64,000 bases of DNA, taken from positions 40,324,744 through 40,388,743 of the forward strand of contig NC_044279.2 of assembly GCF_004027225.2 (NCBI RefSeq), written 5' to 3'. The translations under genes were made by a program, and so were the position numbers. Below the pieces are notes generated by a model. It had not been told where the DNA came from. It saw only the letters and a program-made list of their open reading frames with translations, and made no database searches. This document shows, piece by piece, positions 40,201 to 50,143 of the stretch. This DNA comes from Strigops habroptila. Its lineage: Eukaryota > Chordata > Aves > Psittaciformes > Psittacidae. Numbering within the stretch: position 1 is the first letter of the stretch; each line of letters opens with the position of its first letter.

Positions 40201-43200
40201 AGCACAGTAGGACCCCCCTTACATGTGACTGGGCAGCTTTTGTTTTCAGTACCTAAGTGTCACCAGAGTGAACCTGGGAGGAGGTGGCCCAGCAGTACAT
40301 TATTTCGGAGACCCAAGACAGGAAGCAGAGGATCTGAAGAAAGGTTTCACAAACACAGATCCATCAATCACAGAATTAAATAAGCTGCCCTTTACTTTGT
40401 TCCAGGAATTAAAAATCCATTAGTCACACTGAAACAACAGATTTCTTCAAGCTACAGGTACTAGAAAAGCTTAACAGCGAGGTAATAGATATCTGCTGGA
40501 GAGCAAGGTCAGAGCAACCCCTGGTGCCAACAGGAACGGCAGAAGCAGCCCTGCAGCAGGGCACTGGTCCTCAGGACTGTACTGCCCAAACCAGTACATT
40601 AGAAAACCCTCATGCCAATAAACATCTCCAATATGGTCAACACTGATAACAGATTAAATTTTTTTTGCAGTGCTGTGTAACTATTCTGTACTTTTTAAAG
40701 TACTGCATCAGTAATAAAGAACCTCGGAGTATTTCTGGGTTTAGGAAACAGACCCCATGCAGTTTATTTGCCCTAGATATAATCCTCATACATGATACCA
40801 GACACGTATCAAACCTAATGTTAGAATGTCAACAGACATAACTCTCATCTGGAGCTGCCTTTTCCCCACATACCCAGAGAAATCCCTGCCATGTGTTCAC
40901 TCTCTGCATTCACATTTTAAGGTAATATTTAATCAGACGCTTAGCCTGGAAAATGAAGACTCCCCCTGAAAGTAGGTCATGATTTTTATCAAAAGGATAA
41001 AAACCCATGCTGGATTGTTTTACTGGGAATCTCAAAATAAGAACAGGTTAGAGATACTGTTTGGTACCTTTGTTTAAACACCTTAAATGGAAATATGATG
41101 TTTTATAGTGAGTTCTGCTGTAGGTGGTTTAGGATGCAGCCACACAGGAAGCAATATTACTGATATGCCCTTAATCCTGCACTGAATCAAAGCCTCGGTG
41201 TAACAGTTTTTTGATCTGCTGGCAATTTGATGAGAAATAAACTGCTTAACCTGCAGGAATGGTTTTCCTACAGAAAACTATTCTGTATTCTTTTTGCCAG
41301 GCCAGTTTTTAAAGAGAGTGCACTGCTCTATCACAGGAATAAATATCGCTCCCAAAGTCTAGTCTTCTATTGAATAATATAATAAAGGAGTTACTGCATA
41401 TTAAATCTACTGCATTTTTGCTATCATTATTGTTAGTTCTGGAATGCTAAAATTAAATTCTTATTTCTGGAAGCAATTATTAGTTTAATATTTTCAGAGG
41501 GTGGTGATTTGTATAATCCTAGATCCAAACATCTATTTCTAGTCTCATAAACAGAATACAAATAGTGCTTTACACAAAATGGTATTGCAAAATTATAACA
41601 GTGTTAATTATGGACAATGTATTTCCAAAGCTACTGTTTATAAATCAAGACACTACTGTCTTGATTTGTTCAGTCTTAATATCAATAATGCAATAAATAG
41701 TATAGTAAATAAAGCAAGCATTTATCTTTGGGTTTACTGGTGACAATAAAAAAGTTTCTTTGATTTCGAGATAATTAAACTAAAGAGGTTATTGCAGCTG
41801 AACACTGAAATAGTTTCTCTCTTAACATGAGATTTTTAAAAGAGGCTCGCCAAAAAATACACAAGGGGACAGATTAACCTAAACAAACATACAAGTAAAC
41901 TTAGTAATCCAAAATGGAAGTGTCTACCTCTAATATCAGATGTTACATAACTAAAAGCAAACTAAGTACAGGCTCAGATGAATGCAATTCTAGTGGAGTC
42001 CAGGATATATATGCAAGAGAAGAATTCCATCTTCCTTCATCTTCTCACGTGGTATGGTTAATCACCCACCTGTGGACTCTGGAAAATGACAGCTGTAACA
42101 ACAGAAACCATACAAAATTACCAGACTCATGACACTACACAGTAAAGCTCCTAAACAAAACAGCGCGTTCCCCTACTCCCTCTTGCAAGTGTGTTTCAGT
42201 AGTGTGTGATTTGTGACACTACAAAGTAACATTCTTTGTTGTGACTGGTTCCTATTAGCGATACTCTCTGTATAGTTGCCAAAACCACTGACGGACAGTA
42301 ATCAACTAAACATAGAGGAAAAATATAAGGCCATATTTAGGTTGCATAACTCCCATTAAAGAACTGAAGCAACACCTATTTGGTAACAGGGAGCTGGTGT
42401 TGCTGGAGACCGATGAGAAGGACCTGGGAAGGTACCAGGCAGCGTGATGCCGGGGTCAGGCAATGTGGAACGGCAGCTGGAGGAGTGCTGGGGAATGGAG
42501 GCTGGCCCAGTGCTGTCCTGGCACTTGTAAAAGTCTGTTGAGACTCAACCCCCACCAAATCAACAAATAGAAATGGTGTTTATTTGTCATGCAGGTAGAT
42601 TACTCCCATTCTCAAGAGCTGTGTGCAGGATGCCCTTTCAACCTAGTCTCACTGTATATTACTACACATGCATTTTAAAACCTGTTGGGGTTTTTTTTCA
42701 GCAAACAAACAAAAAACCCCCAACAAACCACCTGCCTGTTCATGTGAATCTGCTACCTGACAAATGGGATCACCTTGCTTAAAATATACCTCCACTCCTT
42801 GGGGCTGGGGTGAGTGCCTTCAGAATATTCTGATGCATTTCATGTGGGGTAGAATACAGGTTTGCTAAGGAGTGAAAAAGGACAGTTAGACATCAGTGGT
42901 TTTTAAAACCATTCTTTTAATTTTAGGCTATTAACACCAGTACCCCTGTACCTTACATTGTATTTCAAGTTTGGATCCAAGTCCACATGCATGTATGTAT
43001 GGGTCCACATCTACCCGACGCTCACTTTGCATGGAGGCCAATCCATACTTACAACTATAAAAATAATACAATAATAGCACAAAATAGAAATAATCTCTGG
43101 GAAACAGTGCAAGAAGAAAAACCTGTAGGCTTTTACAACCTTAGTGCATGCCCAAACACACCGCTCCCTGCAGTTTTGACTGAGTAAACATATCCTCCAA

Positions 43201-44187
43201 AGCCGCCTCAGGTAACCCTTCGTCCCTGCCACTGTATCAAGAGATCACTCGTAGCATCGTCCTCACGTCACCTATCAAAGGACAAGCTACATTTGTAGTT
43301 AGCTTTAAGATTTGGAAGATGGCGTGGAAGAATTGCACACCACCTGAGTAAGAGCCTGAGTCGGGTTGGCTGGGTAACCACAGCCTCTGCAACGCACGGG
43401 CAGCTGCTGAAGCAGGGCAGAAACATCAGCAGAGGAGAAACAGCAGGGACAGCACCTGAGCCACAGCCCAGAATGCAGACTGTGCCGCTTCTCAGAGCTG
43501 CAAACAGCCTTTCTCTTAAGGAGTAGTTGGGACAGCAGCGAACCCCAAGTATTTTCTAAGATTAGGTCATGATTACACTTCCAGGCTAATTACTGGAGAA
43601 GATTCTCAAGGATAAGAAAAAGCTGAATCCAGAAGTAAATCTGCTCTTCTCCCCAAAGACTAAGTTAATGCCTTTTTTCCCCCCTTCAGCTGGTATGCAT
43701 TTCGCAATGTGCTTAGACTCCAGGACTGGAAACCAAACAGCCATGTCCTGAACAAGCATCCACCCCAGCAGTTCAGCACACAGAAGGGACATTCCCCTCC
43801 AAGGGAAGGCGTGCCACATTCTCAGTTTACATAAAACAGGGAACCAATACTTCAAAAGGGAAAACTGATCATTCGCAAAATATAAAAGAACAGAGAAGTC
43901 AAAGGTATATAATCCCTGACTCAATGAACCTTCAGACCCAAGAGGTTTCACCAGAAACAGGTCAGGAAAAGAAGTTTTACAGAATTGTCAATTTTAAATT
44001 CTCCTTTGTACCTCTGGCATACAAAAAAAAAAAAGAGTTTTGTATGTGATAAAATTTTTGGACTCTTTTCTCAGTAAGAATGACACAATTTAAATCAAAT
44101 AGCTCATTCACAGAAAACACTTTTGGTTTAGTCTTTGTCGAGAAACTGCAGTAAATCTGAAAGTGTGCAGATGTGAAAATGGTATAA
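37291..44187. other. AT-rich, repeat-free non-coding stretch
   Basis: Nearly 7 kb in which I see no CR1, LTR or long frame. A perfect 11-bp inverted repeat with a 4-base loop lies at 41642-41667. Could hold regulatory sequence, but nothing shows this directly. Confidence 0.55.
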
Positions 44188-44922
44188 AATAATGTGAAAC
44201 GATACATTATTCTCTTTATTGTACCTGTATTTAGAGAGCACCTTGCTTCAGCACACAAAAGCAGATTCTGCAGACAATCCCCACTGCTGCCGGGCTTCAC
44301 GTGTGCCGCAGTTGTTAGACTGCCACAGAGCAAACCATTAATCTTTGGCCAGCAAGTTGGTGAGCAGTTTGTGGAGAGTATGCAGAAACTTGTGCAAGAG
44401 CAGGACTGTCTCGGCAGCTCATTATGGTGTCAAAACACAGAACCCAAGTGCCTGCTGAAGCGCCAGGGCCTGTGGAAACTCACCAGACACCGGCTCTTAC
44501 ACACCAGTTCTTCCACAATGGAGATTCCTCTTGGCTCATACTGGACCTGTCACACTAAGCAGCTACCAAAAGCACATAGTAACAGCAAGAATGTGATTTT
44601 CTTTCTTATCCTCTGTTTTATCCTCCTCTTGTTGTCCTTTAATTCTCTTCGACCTCTGCATCCACCAAAAATGATTCTAAGAACTAGGAATTACTTCATT
44701 AAAGAAATCACTCTAGTGATTGAGTTTCACTGTTTTCATATGCAGATGCCTGTAGGAGTGTATTACTCAGGGAGAAAAATACAATATTTTATATTACTAA
44801 GAATATATATAAACTTTCAACAGAAAATTGTACTCCAGCAAAGCATTGCTGCCAAAATGCCTGAAGGAACTTTGGTAGATAGTGCACAGACCCTTCTGAA
44901 GAAACTGAAGAAGGGAAAGTAA
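44188..44922 (+). other. Unexplained long open frame, 244 codons
   Basis: The frame runs from just after a TAA at 44185 to a TAA at 44920. The first ATG is at 44380 (A at -3), which would give 180 residues. The predicted product has a hydrophobic stretch (FFLILCFILLLLSF, from a T-rich tract) and a basic end, LLKKLKKGK. I recognise no family. It lies about 1 kb downstream of BBS10 on the opposite strand. It could be a lineage-specific ORF, an old retrocopy or chance. Confidence 0.25.
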
Positions 44923-45026
44923 CAGCATAAATTAATGGTGATAAAAAAAAAACCTGATAGCTGTAATCATCTCAGGTATAACATAAATATGATTTATGCC
45001 TGTGATTTCAAATATCGTCACTACAT

Positions 45027-45032
45027 TTTATT
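45027..45032 (-). terminator. BBS10: Distal candidate poly(A) signal AATAAA for BBS10
   Basis: AATAAA on the minus strand, partly overlapped by an ATTAAA variant, about 920 bases after the BBS10 stop. Use would give a 3' UTR of more usual size. Sequence alone does not decide between the two sites. Confidence 0.35.
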
Positions 45033-45939
45033 TAATGGCAGACTAAAAAATCCCCAGTTATTCTAAGCATTGCTCAGTACTGGCAATGGCACAGAGAACC
45101 AATGTGACACTGTTATCAGCTGCAGCTGTTCGGTTCCTCAAAAGCCTCCCCCACCAAACCTGTAATTTTAAGACACGGCAGAAGGGGAGGTGTACTGACA
45201 CCCATGTCATACTGAGCTGAAAGAAACTCTTGTTAGGGTGAAAATCTTGGGGGAGAAAAAAGGGAGGATAAAAGCCAAACCAAAAAAAGCCAGAATAAAA
45301 CCCCAAATGGTCAAAGTCTGAACTGAAAAATCACCTCAGGTTTTTCACACAAAACTGCATTATGTAAACTTTTACGCAGCTTTTGATAGTAGCCCCACAA
45401 CTCAACCCAGCATAGTTGAAATTAATAGTTGTACTAAGTAGTGTCACATAAACTAATTTGCCAGAGCAAATGCCAGCCAGTCACAATATGAAATTATTCG
45501 TATCTCTACTGGTCTGACTGAAGCGAACTCAGTGAAGGACACAAATGCTGCATCTTCTGTCAGGTGAGAAAATTCTTCACTGGGATATCCTGCAGCGGCC
45601 TACCTCTGCCTGCCCTACACTGAACAGACCAACAACAGTTCTGTTTTTCCCATTACATTTAAAACCACAATATATACAAAAATAGTTTTATCTAAAGTAA
45701 CATTCAATCCAGCCTATTATGAAGGCTAAAAAATCCCCCCTTGCTTATAACTTGCAAGTGCACAACTCAGCTTTCCACAAACCTCAGCTGGTGAGCCTTT
45801 CTCTTCCTCTTCTTCTTAGAGGAAAGAAGCACATTAGGTCTCTGGGCCTAAAAAGGTACCTTTCATTCTCTAGCACTGACTTTTGAGACGCATCCTTTTG
45901 ACAAGATGGCACAGGAAAAATACATAATGAAAAACATTC

Positions 45940-45945
45940 TTTATT
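45940..45945 (-). terminator. BBS10: Proximal poly(A) signal AATAAA for BBS10
   Basis: A perfect AATAAA on the minus strand starts about 9 bases after the BBS10 TGA. Cleavage here would leave a 3' UTR of only about 25-45 bases. An alternative AATAAA lies at 45027-45032. Confidence 0.5.
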
Positions 45946-45953
45946 AAGAGATT

Positions 45954-47904
45954 TCAGAAGTCATTCTCTGAGTCATAATCCTCAGCTTTTTGCAGTGGCC
46001 GCTTAATACCAATTATTAAATCTATGGAGAGCAGCTCTGTAACACAATGAAGAACTGAGATGACTAAGTGGTATTTGCAATACACTGATTCTAAGCCTTC
46101 CCCATTCATAGGCAGTGGCTCATTTTTTCTAAGTGAATTTATGGCTCTGAGATAGAATTTGGTAAAGCTGTTTTGTTCTGTTGTCCCGTACAAGGTCTTG
46201 GGAATACTTAGCAGAGCATCAGCAACTACATTAGATACAACAGCTACCTCTGACTGCTGGAACTGTTTTGCGTAGTACTGAATATAATAATGTAACAGGA
46301 CTTCAAAGTAACCTCCTACTGGCAAAACTGATCCTGCTTTTATGAGGGAGCCAGAATAATTCTGTGCAGTGCTTACACAACTCTCTCCTTGTTTTAATGG
46401 GACTATATTGCAACTGGTTTTCTCTAGGTCTTTGCCAGCACCTAGGCTTTCACATGCAGTGCCTGCATTAGCATTACATGCTAATACAGCAGTGCTGTGG
46501 TGCTTCTGACTGTCCACAAGAGAATCACTTTTACAGTTCAGGTGCATGGCACCCAGACGCTCGCATTCTGCATGCGGTTCCTGTACACCTCGTGAAGAGC
46601 CATCTCCTTCAGTGGCACCACTGAATTCCTTGATGTGCAAGATGGGACTTGAGAGTACTGGCAAATCTGTTTGCACACATACTGGATTATCACATCCATG
46701 CAAATCTGGGTCTACAATCTGTGTCTCTGCTCCATCCCTATGTGCTTTTGATTGACCTTCAGGAACCTGAGTACTGTTACAATAATTATTTTCTATTGCA
46801 AGTTGCGTCTGAGTAGCTGAACAAGGCCAACTGCAAACACCCAAGGCTTCACTCCGGCTTTCACCTTCTGCTTTGCATTCCTCCCTCTGTTCAGCTGTTT
46901 TAAATAGCTGTTGCAGCATTATAAATGCCTCTTGTAAAGCAGCAGCGTGCTGCTCATTAACACTATCAACCGGCCCACAAAGAATGAGGCAATGGGGCTG
47001 AAAGGTGCACACACTGGTGAAGCCAATGTGAGCACATCTCTTTGAGCCGAGCAGCAAGGGCTGGCAAAATGTTGCCACTGCAGTTTCAGTGATTCCTCCG
47101 AGCATGTTATCACCAAACGGTGCACAAGGCGAGACTCCTGTGATTTCACAAATAAGGGCCATTTCTTCCGATGATAAGCACTCTACCACGGATATACCGT
47201 ATAATTTCGCATAGGAAATAACTGCTTCCTCCTGCTTCACGCTCGACAGTAACAGCTTGATGTTGTTGCTCTGCAGGTGTTTCATTAAGGCTTCTGTCCT
47301 CCTTGTGATCCATTGCAGGGAAGCCTGATACTGACCCTCGGAGTCGACAACAAACTCAACGCTGGGGGCCGAGAGGGCGGGCCGGAGCGGCTCGGTGACG
47401 AGCACGGCCCGCAGCTCCCCTCCTGCCGGGCTGTAGGTCGCAAAATCCCTGCGGAGGACGAGCCCGGGCAGGACCATGGAGCTCGCCACGGGGAGGCCGG
47501 CCACGGCGGCGTGCAGCTCCGCGAAGCGGCGGCCGAGGAGGCGCAGCGCCTGCGGGCGGGAGGCGGCGGCCGGGGCGCAGCGGCGACAGTGCTCGGCGCA
47601 GAGCCGCGCCAGGCGCCGCCGCTCGCCCGGGCCCAGCCGCCCAGCCAGGTAGGCCTCCAGCAGCGCCTCCAGGGCGGCCGCCTCAGCCTCCCCCTCCCGC
47701 CCGGGCAGCGCCGTCAGGAGGTGGCGCCGCAGACCCTGCGCCACGGCCCGCTCCAGCACCTGCGCCTCGAAGGCCTGCAGCGCCCGCCGCAGGCCGCCGC
47801 CCGCCGCGCACAGGCCGCCCAGCACGCCGGCCAGCAGCACCACGAACGTCTTGGCTCCGTCCCCCGTCGCGGCGCGGTGCCTGCAGGCGCAGGCCGCCAT
47901 CATC
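45954..47904 (-). CDS. BBS10: BBS10 exon 2 (coding part)
   Basis: It encodes residues 59-708 and carries nearly the whole protein, as in other vertebrates where the second exon holds most of the coding sequence. The composition changes sharply near 47345, from CpG-island sequence to AT-richer sequence. The stop is TGA at 45954-45956. Confidence 0.95.
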
Positions 47905-48155
47905 CTGCGGGCACACGGGCGGTTAACGGGGCCGCGCTCCCCGGCCCGCCCCGGCCCCAGCCCCGGCCCCGCCCCGTACCTGGCGGTCGGCGGCTCCAGG
48001 CTAAGCGCCTCGAGCAGGCGCCGCCCGTCCCGCGTGAGCACCGCCTGGCCCGTGGCCCGCACCAGCAGCGCCCGCCCGCCCCGCGGCCCCAGCGCGCCGC
48101 GCACCGCGCCCGCCAGCGCCGCCGCCTCCTGCGCCAGCCGCTGCCGCCGCGCCAT
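45954..48155 (-). CDS. BBS10: BBS10, chaperonin-like Bardet-Biedl syndrome protein, complete, two exons
   Basis: The coding sequence joins 48155-47980 (exon 1) to 47904-45954 (exon 2), giving 708 residues; the human protein is 723. It belongs to the group II chaperonin (CCT/TRiC-related) family. In vertebrates it works with MKKS and BBS12 to assemble the BBSome, the cargo coat of primary cilia. Visible support: the ATP-site motif GDGAKT at about residues 73-78 just after the splice; the family segment VVECLSSEE in the apical region; the late block VLPVGGYFEVLLHYY; and an acidic tail ending DSENDF. The start ATG has a strong Kozak context (G at -3, G at +4). The frame stays open upstream to at least 48311 without another ATG, so I chose the ATG at 48155. 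The first 245 or so residues are Ala/Arg/Gly-rich because they lie in a CpG island; the rest is AT-richer. No stop or frameshift is seen, so the gene looks intact. Confidence 0.96.
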   Translation of the reverse strand: MARRQRLAQEAAALAGAVRGALGPRGGRALLVRATGQAVLTRDGRRLLEALSLEPPTARYGAGPGLGPGRAGERGPVNRPCARRMMAACACRHRAATGDGAKTFVVLLAGVLGGLCAAGGGLRRALQAFEAQVLERAVAQGLRRHLLTALPGREGEAEAAALEALLEAYLAGRLGPGERRRLARLCAEHCRRCAPAAASRPQALRLLGRRFAELHAAVAGLPVASSMVLPGLVLRRDFATYSPAGGELRAVLVTEPLRPALSAPSVEFVVDSEGQYQASLQWITRRTEALMKHLQSNNIKLLLSSVKQEEAVISYAKLYGISVVECLSSEEMALICEITGVSPCAPFGDNMLGGITETAVATFCQPLLLGSKRCAHIGFTSVCTFQPHCLILCGPVDSVNEQHAAALQEAFIMLQQLFKTAEQREECKAEGESRSEALGVCSWPCSATQTQLAIENNYCNSTQVPEGQSKAHRDGAETQIVDPDLHGCDNPVCVQTDLPVLSSPILHIKEFSGATEGDGSSRGVQEPHAECERLGAMHLNCKSDSLVDSQKHHSTAVLACNANAGTACESLGAGKDLEKTSCNIVPLKQGESCVSTAQNYSGSLIKAGSVLPVGGYFEVLLHYYIQYYAKQFQQSEVAVVSNVVADALLSIPKTLYGTTEQNSFTKFYLRAINSLRKNEPLPMNGEGLESVYCKYHLVISVLHCVTELLSIDLIIGIKRPLQKAEDYDSENDF
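47905..47979 (-). other. BBS10: BBS10 intron 1, 75 bp, in frame and without a stop
   Basis: The intron begins GTACGG and ends CCCGCAG. It is 75 bp, so divisible by three, very GC-rich, and has no stop codon in the coding frame. Leaving it in would add 25 residues between the start of the equatorial region and the GDGAKT motif. It lacks a long pyrimidine tract, so splicing may be weak; that last point is inference. Confidence 0.85.
47980..48155 (-). CDS. BBS10: BBS10 exon 1 (coding part)
   Basis: It encodes residues 1-58 and two bases of Arg59. It starts MARRQRLAQE and ends at the donor CAG|GTAC. The junction codon AG|G falls at the same place, an Arg before a Met, as in the human two-exon gene as I remember it. 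Confidence 0.93.
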
Positions 48156-48314
48156 GGCAACCGCGCTCCGCCCGCCCCTTCCGCCACGCGTCACGCACGG
48201 CGCACGGGCGGAGCGGGGCGCGGCGCAGCGCCGGGAGGGCGGGAGCACGGGCTGGGCCCGGCGGGGAGGAGAGGTCGGCGCAGGGAGCGGAGCAGCGCGG
48301 AGATGCGACACGAG

Positions 48315-48320
48315 TTTATT
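48315..48320 (-). terminator. OSBPL8: AATAAA inside the BBS10 CpG island, alternative OSBPL8 3' end
   Basis: The only perfect minus-strand AATAAA I found downstream of the OSBPL8 stop. It is embedded in CpG-island sequence 160 bp upstream of the BBS10 ATG. Confidence 0.35.
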
Positions 48321-48648
48321 GAGCGCGGCGGCGGCCCGCCCTCACAGTTCAAACGCTTCCGACAGACGGCGAGCCCCGGCGGCGTACAGCGCGGTAACGG
48401 CGGCAGGAACACAGCGATGGGGCGGGCTCCGTGTCGTGGAGACTGACGTTCCCGCTTGGCGAAGAGAGAGGCCGGGGGGCGGCGCCACCGCAGCGGGCAC
48501 GTTAACAGTAAAAAGCCGAAATAATTTGTCCTTGAGGGTGGTGTTTTGTTATGGCTGTTTCTGTAATACCACAAACAAAAGTAGTGCAACTGCATCGTAT
48601 CAGACGCCCCCCATGCTCCACTCCTGGCTCTCCAGACAGAAGGAATAA

Positions 48649-48664
48649 TTTAATGTGTTTTAAT
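48649..48664 (-). terminator. OSBPL8: Pair of ATTAAA poly(A) signals, likely OSBPL8 3' end
   Basis: Two minus-strand ATTAAA hexamers at 48649-48654 and 48659-48664. Cleavage would fall at about 48620-48640, some 480 bp upstream of the BBS10 ATG. Confidence 0.45.
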
Positions 48665-48917
48665 AGTTGCCATTGTCCCCCCCGAGTCTCAGTAAGCAGG
48701 AAAGTCAGTTTTCAGACACAAAAGCCCTCACAGAACATCAGATATTACATATGGCACAAACTCGACGTATCTTCTTTACATGTCTCAGAACAGCAAGAAA
48801 CCCATCAAGAAGGCACTGTTTACAATACTGGAATACCTGCTTAATTTTCTGTGATTTGAGGATACCCTTGAAATAACAATAATTAAAACTTACAGATGAA
48901 CAGAATCCATTATATGT

Positions 48918-48925
48918 TATTTACA
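48918..48925 (-). promoter_or_regulatory. Second Pumilio-type element TGTAAATA in the putative OSBPL8 3' UTR
   Basis: Perfect PUM core on the transcript strand, near the predicted 3' end. Confidence 0.3.
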
Positions 48926-50135
48926 AAAACAGTGGTAAAGCAATAGCCTTTAAGAAACCATACAAAACATTGAATGCAAACTGTTTCATACACACCAGTG
49001 TAGCCAAAAAAAAGTAATTTGCCAAAGGCACAGGAGGGCAGCAAACAACAAACAGAAAGAGGAAGAACCCACCATCGTTACGTTTTATGGGACAACCTTT
49101 CAAACTATTTATGAGATTTAGCTGGGGGTGCCAGGTGTTGACACAACCAGGCTATACCCTCATTTATGTACTGTCAGTTAATTAAAAGGAATCAACATGT
49201 GAAATGCAGAACATCATCTGCTGCTGAAACTGATCCTTCCTACATTTCACATGGCATATTGGCTTTTTCTTAACTTAGGTCATCTCTACCTAACTAAGCA
49301 ATCTGTACCTAAATGGCAAATTAAAGGCTTAGGGTGCATTTGAAAAAAACCCAACAAACCAACCAAACTCAACAAAAGCACATGGCAACAAGTTCTGAAA
49401 GTATTTCCTGTACAAGAAAAAACTCAAACAAGTGTGAAAACAAGTGCTGTTTTAGACTTTAAAAACTAGGAGGAGGTCACAGCCCTCACACATCTGCAAA
49501 CTGTACAACCCATTTTTATAATCATGTGCAGAGCTCAGTCTTTAGGTACATAATAGTCAAGATTGGCCACACATGGTGGTTAAACAGGAGGATGGTGATG
49601 TGCTACGGAAAAGCCTTCATACATGCCTGTGACAAAGCTGTGCTGTAAAAATCAGGCAGGAGATTTCTTTGTTCTATTCACATGGGGGAACATCATACAA
49701 ACCGCAGCAAAATGGGAATTACTAAGATTTCGATGCACTTCCCACGATATTGGTTATCTAATCATGCAGTCAAGCAGAGGTCTGCAATGTTACTTTTCCA
49801 GAAGTTTCATCATATATCCTTCGCTTCCCTGGATCATCACTAAAACAGCTTTTACAACAGAATTAAACTCTAAAAAAATAAGTTGAAAATAAGCACAGGC
49901 GTTTTGTCTCACTCTGTTCAAGTCTCTTACTTATCGTGAACTGAACGTGAATTTCAGATATAGAGTATCTATTTAGTCTGACGTTGTCCAGCACTGTGCT
50001 GCCAGCCAGCTGGCTGAGGCAAATCCAGAGTTACTACCATGCAGTCTGTGTAAAAACACATGCAGACTGTGTTATTAAGGGATCTTGAATAGAAGTGACT
50101 AAAAAAATCAACATGAAAGGGCAGAAGGATATTTC

Positions 50136-50143
50136 TATTTACA
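50136..50143 (-). promoter_or_regulatory. Pumilio-type element TGTAAATA in the putative OSBPL8 3' UTR
   Basis: Perfect match to the PUM core UGUANAUA on the transcript strand. An 8-mer can occur by chance. Confidence 0.3.

Larger units (their letters stand above)
47340..48520. promoter_or_regulatory. CpG island covering the BBS10 promoter, exon 1 and start of exon 2
   Basis: About 1.2 kb of very GC-rich sequence with dense CpG dinucleotides, sharply bounded on the left near 47345 by ordinary sequence. There is no TATA box just upstream of the BBS10 start codon, which suits a CpG-island promoter with dispersed starts. The island also covers the likely downstream flank of OSBPL8, and could fire a divergent plus-strand transcript. 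The exact transcription start cannot be read from sequence. Confidence 0.8.

Noticed and set aside
1-45900. Exons of NAP1L1, the next gene beyond BBS10 in human
   Set aside because: I saw no frame resembling nucleosome assembly protein. In human the gene lies far from BBS10, so it is probably beyond the left edge.
47313-48446. A 377-codon open frame on the plus strand over the CpG island
   Set aside because: It is antisense to BBS10 exons 1 and 2. High GC removes stops on both strands, and the product is Arg/Pro/Gln-rich without a domain.
47851-48648. A 265-codon open frame on the plus strand
   Set aside because: Same cause: GC-rich island sequence, low-complexity product, antisense to BBS10.
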